Positions 1-6,254 of a stretch of DNA of 8,394 bases are shown one piece after another (position 1 is the stretch's first letter; each line of letters opens with the position of its first letter). The notes under the pieces were generated by a model. The model worked only from the letters and a program-made list of their open reading frames with translations, was not told the DNA's origin and did not search any database. Source of the stretch: MKRK01 sp001896915 (GTDB lineage: Bacteria > Bacillota > Clostridia > Oscillospirales > Acutalibacteraceae). The stretch is from NCBI GenBank assembly GCA_937973935.1, contig CALJJF010000293.1:1-8394 (forward strand), read 5' to 3'. The position numbers were made by a program, and so were the translations under genes.

Positions 1-924
1 CTAAACTTTCAAAAGTTCTTGTGCTTTTGCAAACATTTCTTCAATGATATCCTTGGCGGGCTGGATTTTTTTGACCAGTCCTGCGATCTGACCTGCCATG
101 ACGGAACCGTTTTTGATGTCACCGTCCACTGCTGCCAATCGTAAGGTGCCTGTACAAAGCTTTTCCACTTCTTCCGTGTTTCCGCTTTCCTTTTCCAGCT
201 CCACTATTTTTCTGGCAAGAGGGTTTTTGATGACCCTGACCGGGTGACCGGTGCTTCTGCCTGTTGCCATGGTGTCGGTGTCCTTTGCCTCCAGCACCAT
301 TCTTTTATATTCCTCATGCACCTTGCATTCCTCGGCACACAAAAACCGGGTTCCCACCTGCACACCTTCGGCACCCAACATAAATGCAGCGGCAATGCCT
401 CTGCCGTCGGCAATTCCGCCGGCTGCAATAACAGGGATAGAAACAGCATCCGCCACCTGAGGCGTAAGTACCATGGTTGTCAACTCACCGATATGTCCGC
501 CTGCTTCTGTGCCCTCTACAATAACGGCGTCGGCACCTGCGCGCTCCATGCGAATGGCAAGCGCCACTGAGGGTACAACAGGAATGACTTTAATGCCGCA
601 TTCCTTCCAGCGCGGAATATATTTACCCGGGTTGCCTGCGCCCGTGGTTACCACCTGAACACCTTCTTGTGCAACCACCTCGGCGATTTCCGGTGCATAG
701 GGACTGAGCAGCATAATATTCACGCCAAAGGGCTTGTCGGTCAGGCTCTTGGCGATTTTGATCTGTTCCCGCACCCACTGAGCCGGCGCACCGCCGGCAG
801 CAATCAAGCCCACGCCGCCCGCATTGGAAACCGCCGCTGCCAGATTGCCTTCGGCAATCCATGCCATTCCGCCCTGTATAATCGGGTATTGTATGCCCAA
901 TAATTCTGTTAGTCTTGTATTCAT
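1..924 (-). CDS. fabK: Enoyl-ACP reductase II FabK (FMN-dependent)
   Basis: Catalyses the last, NAD(P)H- and FMN-dependent reduction of trans-2-enoyl-ACP in type II fatty-acid elongation, in the cytoplasm. The 307-residue product is a TIM-barrel flavoprotein of the FabK/nitronate monooxygenase superfamily. It opens with the typical GIQYPIIQGGMAWIA segment. It carries EAGGHIGELTTM with the likely catalytic His144 (the same position as in streptococcal FabK), then IPVIAAGGIADG and MLGAEGVQVGTRF at about residues 163-194, which form the FMN phosphate-binding region. The ATG at 922-924 is preceded by GGAAAGG about 11 nt upstream. It lies 61 nt downstream of fabH on the same strand, so the two are probably cotranscribed and under the fabH promoter. 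Nitronate monooxygenases share the fold, but the fabH neighbour and the close match to the FabK motifs make FabK the better call. The TAG stop is the first three bases of the window; downstream genes are not visible. Confidence 0.93.
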   Translation of the reverse strand: MNTRLTELLGIQYPIIQGGMAWIAEGNLAAAVSNAGGVGLIAAGGAPAQWVREQIKIAKSLTDKPFGVNIMLLSPYAPEIAEVVAQEGVQVVTTGAGNPGKYIPRWKECGIKVIPVVPSVALAIRMERAGADAVIVEGTEAGGHIGELTTMVLTPQVADAVSIPVIAAGGIADGRGIAAAFMLGAEGVQVGTRFLCAEECKVHEEYKRMVLEAKDTDTMATGRSTGHPVRVIKNPLARKIVELEKESGNTEEVEKLCTGTLRLAAVDGDIKNGSVMAGQIAGLVKKIQPAKDIIEEMFAKAQELLKV

Positions 925-985
925 CTTGTAATCAGCCTTTCCGTCTAAATATCCCCATATAAATCAAACCTATAAAACTCATGTG

Positions 986-1951
986 TTATACTCGGTAAAG
1001 TACCGCACCGGAGGTAAATCCGCCGCCGAACCCTATTGCCATAACCAGGTCGCCCTTTTTGAGCCGTTTGCTTTGATACAGCTCATCCAGCGCAATGCCG
1101 ATGCTGGCCGCCGAGGTGTTTCCTGTGTCCTCAATATTCATAAAGAATTTATCAATTCCGATTCCCAGTCTGGTTGCCGTGGATTTTATGATTCTCACGT
1201 TTGCCTGGTGCGGGACAAAAACAGCAATTTCTTCAATGGAAACGTTCGCCTTTTCCGATAGCTCCTTAATCAGCTTTGACATGGCATTCACCGCAAAGGC
1301 AAAAACCGCTTTTCCGTTCATTTTCACAGCAACATTTGCCTGGGGTGCGTTTGAAAATGGATTTTCGCTTTTGGTTCCTGACAGCGTCAAGGCATTGTCG
1401 GTATCGATCTGCCCTTCTAGGATGGAATCAATGATTCCGGCCTCTTCGGACTGCTCAAGTACAGCCGCTCCGGCACCGTCCCCGAACAAAATGCAGGTTT
1501 CCCTGTCTGTCCAGTCGGTATATTTGCTCAGCGCCTCCGCTCCGATTACCAGTGCTTTTTGATAGCCTGCGGTTTTCATCATGCTTTCTGCAATGGTCAT
1601 TGCATAGATGAAACCTGTGCAAGCAGCATTGATGTCAAAGGCAACTGCACGGGTACAGCCCAGCCCTTTTCGGATTTCCGCCGCCAGAGACGGCACACCG
1701 CTGGCAGAGGTGAAGGTGGCGCAGATGATCAGCTCGATATCCTCCGGATTTGCCTTGGAAGCCTCCATCGCATGTTGTGACGCTTTCAGCGTAAGATCAT
1801 AAAGAGTTTCATCCTGTAAAACATGGCGTGCCTTGATTCCTGTTCTGGAAAAAATCCATTCATCGTTGGTATCCACAAGCTTTTCCATGTCGAAATTGGT
1901 CACCCGAAGTTCAGGCAGAGCCGAACCGGTTCCCGTAATATGAATAGGCAA
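986..1951 (-). CDS. fabH: Beta-ketoacyl-ACP synthase III FabH
   Basis: Condenses an acyl-CoA primer with malonyl-ACP to start type II fatty-acid synthesis. The thiolase-fold protein carries the complete catalytic triad: Cys111 in DINAACTGF, His248 in VPHQANVRI and Asn278 in EDTGNTSAAS. The C-terminal glycine-rich end, AIGFGGGFTSG, is also present. I place the start at the TTG at 1951 rather than the in-frame ATG at 1999. AGGAGG lies 7 nt before the TTG, the resulting 321-residue length fits the family (about 315-330), and conserved homology begins at PIHITGTGSALP. The ATG lies within 3 nt of the predicted transcription start and inside a palindromic operator, so it would have no ribosome binding site. 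fabK follows after 61 nt. No acpP lies between them, unlike the streptococcal fabH-acpP-fabK order. Regulation by a FabT-like repressor is predicted from the two palindromes upstream. Confidence 0.95.
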   Translation of the reverse strand: MPIHITGTGSALPELRVTNFDMEKLVDTNDEWIFSRTGIKARHVLQDETLYDLTLKASQHAMEASKANPEDIELIICATFTSASGVPSLAAEIRKGLGCTRAVAFDINAACTGFIYAMTIAESMMKTAGYQKALVIGAEALSKYTDWTDRETCILFGDGAGAAVLEQSEEAGIIDSILEGQIDTDNALTLSGTKSENPFSNAPQANVAVKMNGKAVFAFAVNAMSKLIKELSEKANVSIEEIAVFVPHQANVRIIKSTATRLGIGIDKFFMNIEDTGNTSAASIGIALDELYQSKRLKKGDLVMAIGFGGGFTSGAVLYRV

Positions 1952-1958
1952 AAAAAGA

Positions 1959-1964
1959 CCTCCT
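1959..1964 (-). promoter_or_regulatory. fabH ribosome binding site (decides TTG start)
   Basis: A perfect AGGAGG on the minus strand, followed by 7 nt and then TTG at 1951-1949. No comparable Shine-Dalgarno sequence stands before the upstream in-frame ATG at 1999-1997. This supports TTG initiation of fabH. Confidence 0.85.
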
Positions 1965-1969
1965 AATTT

Positions 1970-1986
1970 CTTTTGATAGTCAAAAG
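1970..1986. promoter_or_regulatory. FabT-like operator, fabH-proximal palindrome
   Basis: The 17-bp sequence CTTTTGATAGTCAAAAG is a perfect inverted repeat with 7-bp arms and a 3-bp centre. It closely resembles the TTTGAtnaTCAAA palindrome bound by the MarR-family repressor FabT of Firmicutes fatty-acid operons. It lies about +16 to +32 relative to the predicted fabH transcription start, between promoter and ribosome binding site, a position suited to repression. Assignment to FabT is inference; the regulator gene is not in the window. Confidence 0.68.
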
Positions 1987-2001
1987 GTTTGATATTCAAA
2001 C
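1987..2001. promoter_or_regulatory. FabT-like operator, promoter-proximal palindrome
   Basis: The 15-bp sequence GTTTGATATTCAAAC is a perfect palindrome with 6-bp arms and a 3-bp centre. It directly abuts the neighbouring box, so the two centres are 16 bp (about 1.5 helix turns) apart. It covers the predicted transcription start (about 2001), so a bound repressor would overlap RNA polymerase. It has the same TTTGA-N3-TCAAA core as the adjacent box. Confidence 0.68.
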
Positions 2002-2007
2002 AATATT

Positions 2008-2036
2008 AATATAACCCAATATTTTCACCTTGTCAA
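2008..2036 (-). promoter_or_regulatory. fabH(-fabK) sigma-A promoter
   Basis: Reading the minus strand, TTGACA at 2036-2031 is followed by a 17-nt spacer and TATATT at 2013-2008 (five of six matches to TATAAT). The predicted start is the G at about 2001, seven bases past the -10 box, giving a leader of about 50 nt before the TTG start codon. It is the strongest promoter-like sequence in the window. Confidence 0.8.
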
Positions 2037-2114
2037 GTATATTTAGCTTACCCAATCCAAAGAAAATTACTAATTTTCGCCTTTATTTTGTATAAAACGT
2101 GCAAGAATGCTTCC

Positions 2115-2143
2115 TTGACAAGCCAACTGCAATATGGTTAAAT
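2115..2143 (+). promoter_or_regulatory. Probable promoter of the VanY-type gene
   Basis: A consensus -35 TTGACA (2115-2120), a 17-nt spacer and a weaker -10 TTAAAT (2138-2143, four of six matches). Transcription would begin near 2150, leaving a short leader that includes the GGGAGGA ribosome binding site at 2163-2169. The rest of the divergent intergenic region (about 2037-2114) is AT-rich, with no other feature I can support. Confidence 0.55.
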
Positions 2144-2173
2144 AGAATTTGGAATAATTACTGGGAGGACAAA

Positions 2174-3028
2174 ATGAAAATCAGACGCAGAAAAAACAAC
2201 AAACCAAAAATAATTCTGTATTCCCTACTGTCGGTGATGATTCTTTTAATTATTTTCATCGCAGTATTTAATATCCCCGGGGGTAAAAAGAGCGGTGTTT
2301 CTTCCGGCGAAAATACCCTTACCACCACCGTAATCGCAAAAACCGGCACCACTGATCCTACCGACGAGGAAACTACCAAAAAATCAAACTCCCACACCAC
2401 ACAGCAAGCAGAGATAACGACAAAAAAATCAGCAACCGCTACCACCGGAAAAGTCACTTCTCCGTCGGATTGGAATATGATATTAATTAATAAAAACAAC
2501 TGGCTGCCTTCAAATTTCTCCGTAGACCTGGCTTATGTGGACTCCAATTATCAGGTGGATAAGCGCATTGTTGACAAAGCCAAGAAAATGATCAGCGATG
2601 CAAAAGCAGAAGGTGTTTCCCTTGTGGTTTGCTCTGCTTACCGCTCTGTTAAAAAACAGACGGAGCTTTTCAACAACAAAGTCGAAACCTTTTTGAACCA
2701 GGGTTATAAACAAACAGATGCCGAAGTGAAAGCGGCGACCATAACGGCACGGCCCAGAACCAGCGAGCATCACACCGGGCTTGCCATGGACATCGTAACC
2801 AAAAACTATATGAACCTTGACGATGGCTACGCCGATACCGCTGCCGCCAAATGGCTGTATCGCAATGCTTACAAATACGGGTTCATCCTTCGTTATCCGA
2901 AAGACAAGCAGTCCGTCACCAATGTTATTTTTGAGCCCTGGCATTACCGCTACGTGGGGGAAGCCGCCGCCAATGAGATCAAAACAAGAGGCATCTGCCT
3001 CGAAGAATATCTGAATAAGCTCGACTAA
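2174..3028 (+). CDS. Membrane-anchored D-alanyl-D-alanine carboxypeptidase, VanY type (peptidase M15B)
   Basis: Predicted to remove the terminal D-Ala from peptidoglycan pentapeptide stems outside the membrane. The 284-residue protein has a basic N-terminus (residues 1-12), one hydrophobic segment (about 13-34, signal anchor), and a Thr/Lys/Ser-rich stalk (about 46-99, 18 Thr) that probably spans the wall. The VanY zinc-peptidase domain occupies about 100-284. Zinc and catalytic residues are visible: His199 and Asp206 in SEHHTGLAMD, then Glu254 and His257 in EPWHYRYV, with the family CSAYRS segment at 153-158. The ATG at 2174 follows GGGAGGA by 4 nt; an in-frame GTG at 2099 would add 25 residues, lies before the promoter and is unlikely. 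It is a single-gene unit between its own promoter and terminator, divergent from fabH. No vanS/vanR/vanA-type genes are nearby, so a housekeeping wall-remodelling role is more likely than glycopeptide resistance. Confidence 0.9.
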   Translation: MKIRRRKNNKPKIILYSLLSVMILLIIFIAVFNIPGGKKSGVSSGENTLTTTVIAKTGTTDPTDEETTKKSNSHTTQQAEITTKKSATATTGKVTSPSDWNMILINKNNWLPSNFSVDLAYVDSNYQVDKRIVDKAKKMISDAKAEGVSLVVCSAYRSVKKQTELFNNKVETFLNQGYKQTDAEVKAATITARPRTSEHHTGLAMDIVTKNYMNLDDGYADTAAAKWLYRNAYKYGFILRYPKDKQSVTNVIFEPWHYRYVGEAAANEIKTRGICLEEYLNKLD

Positions 3029-3057
3029 AAAAATCCCTGCTTCAGCAGGGTTTTTTT
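3027..3057 (+). terminator. Rho-independent terminator after the VanY-type gene
   Basis: The stem CCCTGC (3035-3040) pairs with GCAGGG (3045-3050) across a TTCA loop and is followed by seven T (3051-3057). Seven A (3027-3033), partly the stop codon, precede the stem, so it could also work on the opposite strand. It isolates the VanY-type gene from the following operon. Confidence 0.92.
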
Positions 3058-3063
3058 ACAATT

Positions 3064-3118
3064 TACAGCATAATAAGCAATTCCATCCATCTTGTTCCGG
3101 GGATAAAAATATGCTGTA
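3064..3118. repeat. Spaced inverted repeat upstream of the DUF1848 gene
   Basis: TACAGCATA (3064-3072) is repeated exactly as its reverse complement TATGCTGTA (3110-3118), with 37 bases between. It fills most of the 107-nt gap between the preceding terminator and the DUF1848 gene, where I find no convincing -35/-10 pair. It may be a regulatory site or chance; both arms are AT-moderate and short. Confidence 0.3.
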
Positions 3119-3164
3119 CTATTTACCGATATTTGCTTTTTATCACCAAAAAAGGAGTTGCCCT

Positions 3165-4055
3165 ATGATCCTTTCCGTTTCCAGAAGAACCGATATTCCC
3201 TGTTACTACGGCGATTGGTTTATCAACCGATTACAAGCGGGATATGTTCTGACCCGCAACCCCAAGAACCACTCCCAGATATCGAAAATCCCCCTGTCTC
3301 CCGACAACGTTGACTGCCTTGTGTTCTGGACAAAGGACCCGCAAAACATGCTGGCACACTTACCGGCTTTGGACGAAATGGGTTACCGCTACTATTTTCA
3401 GTTCACCCTGACCCCATACGGAAAGGACATGGAACCAAACCTGCGGAACAAACAAGACATTACAGATACCTTCATCAAACTCAGCAGTATCATTGGCAGT
3501 CACCGGGTGTTGTGGCGTTACGACCCGATTGTGTTAAATGATCGTTACGATATAGCATACCACAAAAACGAATTCAGCCGTTTGTGTGAAAAGCTGCACC
3601 CTTACACAACATCGGTTACCATCAGCTTTGTGGACACCTACAAAAAACTGAAAACCAAATGGATTCGTGAAATTACAACGGATGAAATAATCGAATTGAG
3701 TGATTGTATCGGAAGAACAGCAGCCAAATACAGCTTGTCTGTAAAGGCATGCTGTGAATCGATGGATCTCACCTCTTTTGGCATAGTAAAAGCATCCTGT
3801 ATTGACAAGGATATCATAGAAGCCGTCACCGGTTCCCCTCTTCTTGCCACTGCCGATAAAAACCAGCGAAACGGCTGCGGTTGTTATGCAAGCACGGACA
3901 TCGGCGCTTATAACACCTGCCAAAACGGTTGTGTATACTGCTACGCCAATTTCAGTGCAGCTTCTGTGAAACACAACTGCGAAAAGCATGACGAAATGGG
4001 CGAATTGTTGATTGGCAAGGTTTCGGAAGGCGAAACAATGAAAGAAAGGAACTAA
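3165..4055 (+). CDS. DUF1848 family protein with C-terminal CX3CX2C (radical-SAM-like) cysteine motif
   Basis: Function is unknown. The 296-residue protein begins with the family signature MILSVSRRTDIP, continues with VDCLVFWTKDP (about 49-59) and YYFQFTLTPYGKDMEPNL (about 76-93), and ends in a Cys-rich part. The last part reads CGCYASTDIGAYNTC, with C252, C256 and C259 in the CX3CX2C spacing of radical SAM [4Fe-4S] clusters, then YCYAN. Cys196/197, 212, 238 and 240 could bind a second cluster. These positions suggest a metal-cluster enzyme related to the radical SAM/photolyase-like group, but with the cluster motif at the C-terminus rather than near the N-terminus. No reaction can be named. 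The ATG at 3165 follows AAAGGAG by 7 nt and fits the family N-terminus; an in-frame ATG at 3111 would add 18 residues not matching the family. It is the first gene of a probable four-gene operon, and the HD gene follows after 7 nt. Confidence 0.88.
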   Translation: MILSVSRRTDIPCYYGDWFINRLQAGYVLTRNPKNHSQISKIPLSPDNVDCLVFWTKDPQNMLAHLPALDEMGYRYYFQFTLTPYGKDMEPNLRNKQDITDTFIKLSSIIGSHRVLWRYDPIVLNDRYDIAYHKNEFSRLCEKLHPYTTSVTISFVDTYKKLKTKWIREITTDEIIELSDCIGRTAAKYSLSVKACCESMDLTSFGIVKASCIDKDIIEAVTGSPLLATADKNQRNGCGCYASTDIGAYNTCQNGCVYCYANFSAASVKHNCEKHDEMGELLIGKVSEGETMKERN

Positions 4056-4062
4056 CATTGAT

Positions 4063-4644
4063 ATGATTCCAACCATAAAAACCGCCGAACATCTATTGCA
4101 AGAAGCCGAGCGGATGAACCCGGGCCCCTGGGCAAACCACAGCCGTGTCGCCGGCAGCTGTGCCAAAACCATTGCCGAGCACTGCGGACTTGACCCGGAC
4201 AAGGCCTATCTTTCCGGTCTTCTTCACGATATCGGCCGCCGTTGTGGTGTTACCGATTTGCGCCATGTGTATGACGGTTATGTGTTTATGCGCGAACAAG
4301 GACATCCCGAAATCGCCCGAATCTGCATGACCCACTCCTTCCCCTACCAAGACATCGGTGCCTTTAACGGGAACAATGACTGTACTCCCGAGGAAGCCGC
4401 GGTTATTGTTAACTACTTGAACAGTATCGAATATGACGATTACGATAAACTGATCCAGCTCTGCGATGCCTTGGCGTTTCCCGACGGCGCAACCTTCGTT
4501 GAAAAGCGCCTGATCGACGTTGCACTGCGCCGCGGGGTAAACACCCTCACCGTTCCCAAATGGAAAATAATCATGCATACAAAAGCGTATTTTGACAGCA
4601 AAACAGGCTGTGATATTTACAATCTGCTTGGGGTAGGTATTTAA
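4063..4644 (+). CDS. HD-domain phosphohydrolase
   Basis: A cytoplasmic 193-residue metal-dependent phosphohydrolase of the HD superfamily; the substrate is unknown. Metal-ligand residues appear in the expected order: His26 in WANHSRVA, the His55-Asp56 doublet in GLLHDIGRR, His81 and/or His91 (MTHSFP), and Asp135 in QLCDALA. The layout resembles small single-domain HDIG proteins such as YqeK-type dinucleoside polyphosphate hydrolases, but it is not close enough for that name. It lacks the GYP extension of cyclic-di-GMP phosphodiesterases and a RelA-like synthetase domain. The ATG at 4063 is 7 nt past the DUF1848 stop, with GAAAGGA about 12 nt upstream, inside the end of the preceding gene, so translation is probably coupled. 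The tight spacing suggests that its substrate is linked to the DUF1848 protein. Confidence 0.85.
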   Translation: MIPTIKTAEHLLQEAERMNPGPWANHSRVAGSCAKTIAEHCGLDPDKAYLSGLLHDIGRRCGVTDLRHVYDGYVFMREQGHPEIARICMTHSFPYQDIGAFNGNNDCTPEEAAVIVNYLNSIEYDDYDKLIQLCDALAFPDGATFVEKRLIDVALRRGVNTLTVPKWKIIMHTKAYFDSKTGCDIYNLLGVGI

Positions 4645-4675
4645 TCTTCCGAAGGTGAAAGAAGAAGGAAATTGT

Positions 4676-5704
4676 ATGCATTTGATAAAACCGTCAAAAC
4701 TGAATCCGGGTGATACCATTGCCATCATCAGCCCATCATGGGGCATTGCGGGCGATACCAATGTTTTATGGCGTTTTGAACTCGGCAAAAAGCGGCTGTT
4801 TGATGTACATGGTCTGCATGCCGTTTCTGCCCCCCATGCTCTGAAGGGGTCAGACTATTTGCGTAACAACCCAGAAGCCAGGGCGGAAGATATTCTTTGG
4901 GCATTTGAAAACAAGGATGTAAAAGCCATCATTGCCTGCATCGGCGGTAATGCCAGTATCAATTTGCTCCCTTACTTGAACTGTGAGACAATTAAAAACA
5001 ACCCCAAGATATTGATCGGTTATTCAGATATTATGAATGTTCATTTATACTGTTATCGCCTGGGTCTGTCCACCTTTTACGGGCACAACCTTCTCACGAT
5101 AATTTCCGAAACCCCGCATTATCACGGTTACAGCCAAAAGTGGTTTGAAAAAGCTTTGTTTGACAACAGCCCCATCGGCATCATCGAACCATCAGCCGAC
5201 TATAGCTGTGACACAATGGATTATTTCAATTATAATTCCGACAAACACTATCATCAAAACAGCGGATACATATGGCTGCAAGGCGAAGGCATCGCACAAG
5301 GCAGACTGTTCGGCGGACACACAGGGCTTATGGAACTGGAACATACCCCTCTTTCTGTTACCGCCGAGGATTTTCGTGACAGCATTCTGTTCATTGAAGA
5401 TATTCCTGAGTTTTTCACCCCCTCGCATCTTGCCGATTTCATCAGATGGTTGGGCAAGCTTGGTGCATTGTCACTTCTGCAAGGCATTTTAATCGGCAAG
5501 CTTTCTGAGCCAAGAGAATTTACAGAACACGCAAAAACCATGTTGGTCGTGATCAACTATGAATATAAATTGCCCCATCTGCCCATTGTCGCCAATATGA
5601 ATTTCGGTCACACTTCTCCTATGTTCATTCTCCCGTATGGCGTAGTTGCAGAAATCAATTGCAAAAACCGCACTGTCTCAATAACCGAAAGCGGCGTTGT
5701 ATAA
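4676..5704 (+). CDS. S66 family serine carboxypeptidase (LD-carboxypeptidase/MccF-like)
   Basis: A cytoplasmic serine peptidase of family S66. Members either trim tetrapeptide stems of recycled muropeptides (LdcA) or cleave peptide-nucleotide antibiotics (MccF). The 342-residue length and the Ser-Glu-His triad fit: Ser117 in GYSDIMN, Glu241 in LFIEDIPEFF and His312 in NFGHTSPM. Further family segments are KPSKLNPGDTIAIISPS at the N-terminus, ACIGGNASINLLPYL (about 87-101, oxyanion region) and RLFGGHTGLMELEHTPL (about 210-226). The spacing 117/241/312 is close to that of MccF (118/243/311 from memory), and the GGN-S-LLPYL stretch looks more MccF-like than LdcA-like. The ATG at 4676 follows AGAAGGA by 6 nt; an in-frame GTG at 4655 is less likely. 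It follows the HD gene by 31 nt and precedes a GNAT gene by 46 nt in the same operon. There is no signal peptide. Confidence 0.88.
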   Translation: MHLIKPSKLNPGDTIAIISPSWGIAGDTNVLWRFELGKKRLFDVHGLHAVSAPHALKGSDYLRNNPEARAEDILWAFENKDVKAIIACIGGNASINLLPYLNCETIKNNPKILIGYSDIMNVHLYCYRLGLSTFYGHNLLTIISETPHYHGYSQKWFEKALFDNSPIGIIEPSADYSCDTMDYFNYNSDKHYHQNSGYIWLQGEGIAQGRLFGGHTGLMELEHTPLSVTAEDFRDSILFIEDIPEFFTPSHLADFIRWLGKLGALSLLQGILIGKLSEPREFTEHAKTMLVVINYEYKLPHLPIVANMNFGHTSPMFILPYGVVAEINCKNRTVSITESGVV

Positions 5705-5750
5705 TAAACCCGATTTTAATTACAATCGCAAATTTGGAGTGAACTCAACC

Positions 5751-6179
5751 ATGAACTATATAAAAAACAAACCGGTTGACGCAAAACAAATAGCCAACCT
5801 TCGTGAATCGGTGGGTTGGAACCGAATGGAACATTGTTATTCAGACCCTGACATGCTCTCCTATTTTCATATTGCTGTGTATGACGACGATACCCTCATC
5901 GGTTACATTGACACCGTTTCAAACAGGGTCACGGACGCGTATATTCAAGATCTGATGGTGCACCCTTCCTATCAAGCGAAAGGCATCGGAACCGCTCTGA
6001 TGAATCAAGCAATGTCATATGTAAAGAAGCAAAAAATCTATATGATATCGGTGGTATTTGAAGAAAAGCTGCTCCCCTTTTATCAGCGTTTTGGCTTTTT
6101 TAAAATGCTTTGCGGGCAGCTGCAAACTTATGAATCCGAACAAAATGATTGGTATATCACTAAAAGAAATGGGTCATGA
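5751..6179 (+). CDS. GNAT family N-acetyltransferase
   Basis: Transfers an acetyl group from acetyl-CoA to an unidentified amine. The 142-residue protein has the compact GNAT layout. An N-terminal NLRESVGW segment (about 16-23) is followed by the strand AVYDDDTLIGYIDTVSN (about 42-58). The acetyl-CoA-binding motif A is YIQDLMVHPSYQAKGIGTALM (Q75-A-K-G-I-G80), and the C-terminal LLPFYQRFGF is also present. It is apparently intact. The ATG at 5751 follows GGAG by 11 nt; an in-frame TTG at 5697 overlapping the S66 gene would add 18 residues that do not resemble GNAT sequence. It is the last intact gene of the operon. A related, broken GNAT gene lies just downstream. The pairing with the MccF-like gene recalls antibiotic-detoxifying acetyltransferases, but nothing in the sequence fixes the substrate. 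Confidence 0.86.
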   Translation: MNYIKNKPVDAKQIANLRESVGWNRMEHCYSDPDMLSYFHIAVYDDDTLIGYIDTVSNRVTDAYIQDLMVHPSYQAKGIGTALMNQAMSYVKKQKIYMISVVFEEKLLPFYQRFGFFKMLCGQLQTYESEQNDWYITKRNGS

Positions 6180-6254
6180 ATTGTGTATCAATATTTTAAC
6201 GAGTTGATTATTCGATAAGGGATGGATGGGTTTGATTGTAATCTTTTGTATTAA

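Noticed and set aside
2174..3028. Vancomycin resistance gene vanY
   Set aside because: The enzyme family matches, but no vanRS, vanHAX or related gene is present, and chromosomal VanY-type carboxypeptidases are common in Clostridia.
3062..3090. TTTACA as a -35 box for the DUF1848 operon
   Set aside because: No acceptable -10 hexamer occurs at 15-19 bp spacing.
3534..4202. 222-codon minus-strand open frame
   Set aside because: It overlaps the well-supported DUF1848 and HD genes on the opposite strand, has no recognisable domain, and is probably an antisense shadow.
4093..4788. 231-codon minus-strand open frame
   Set aside because: Antisense to the HD and S66 genes, whose motifs are intact; no independent coding signal.
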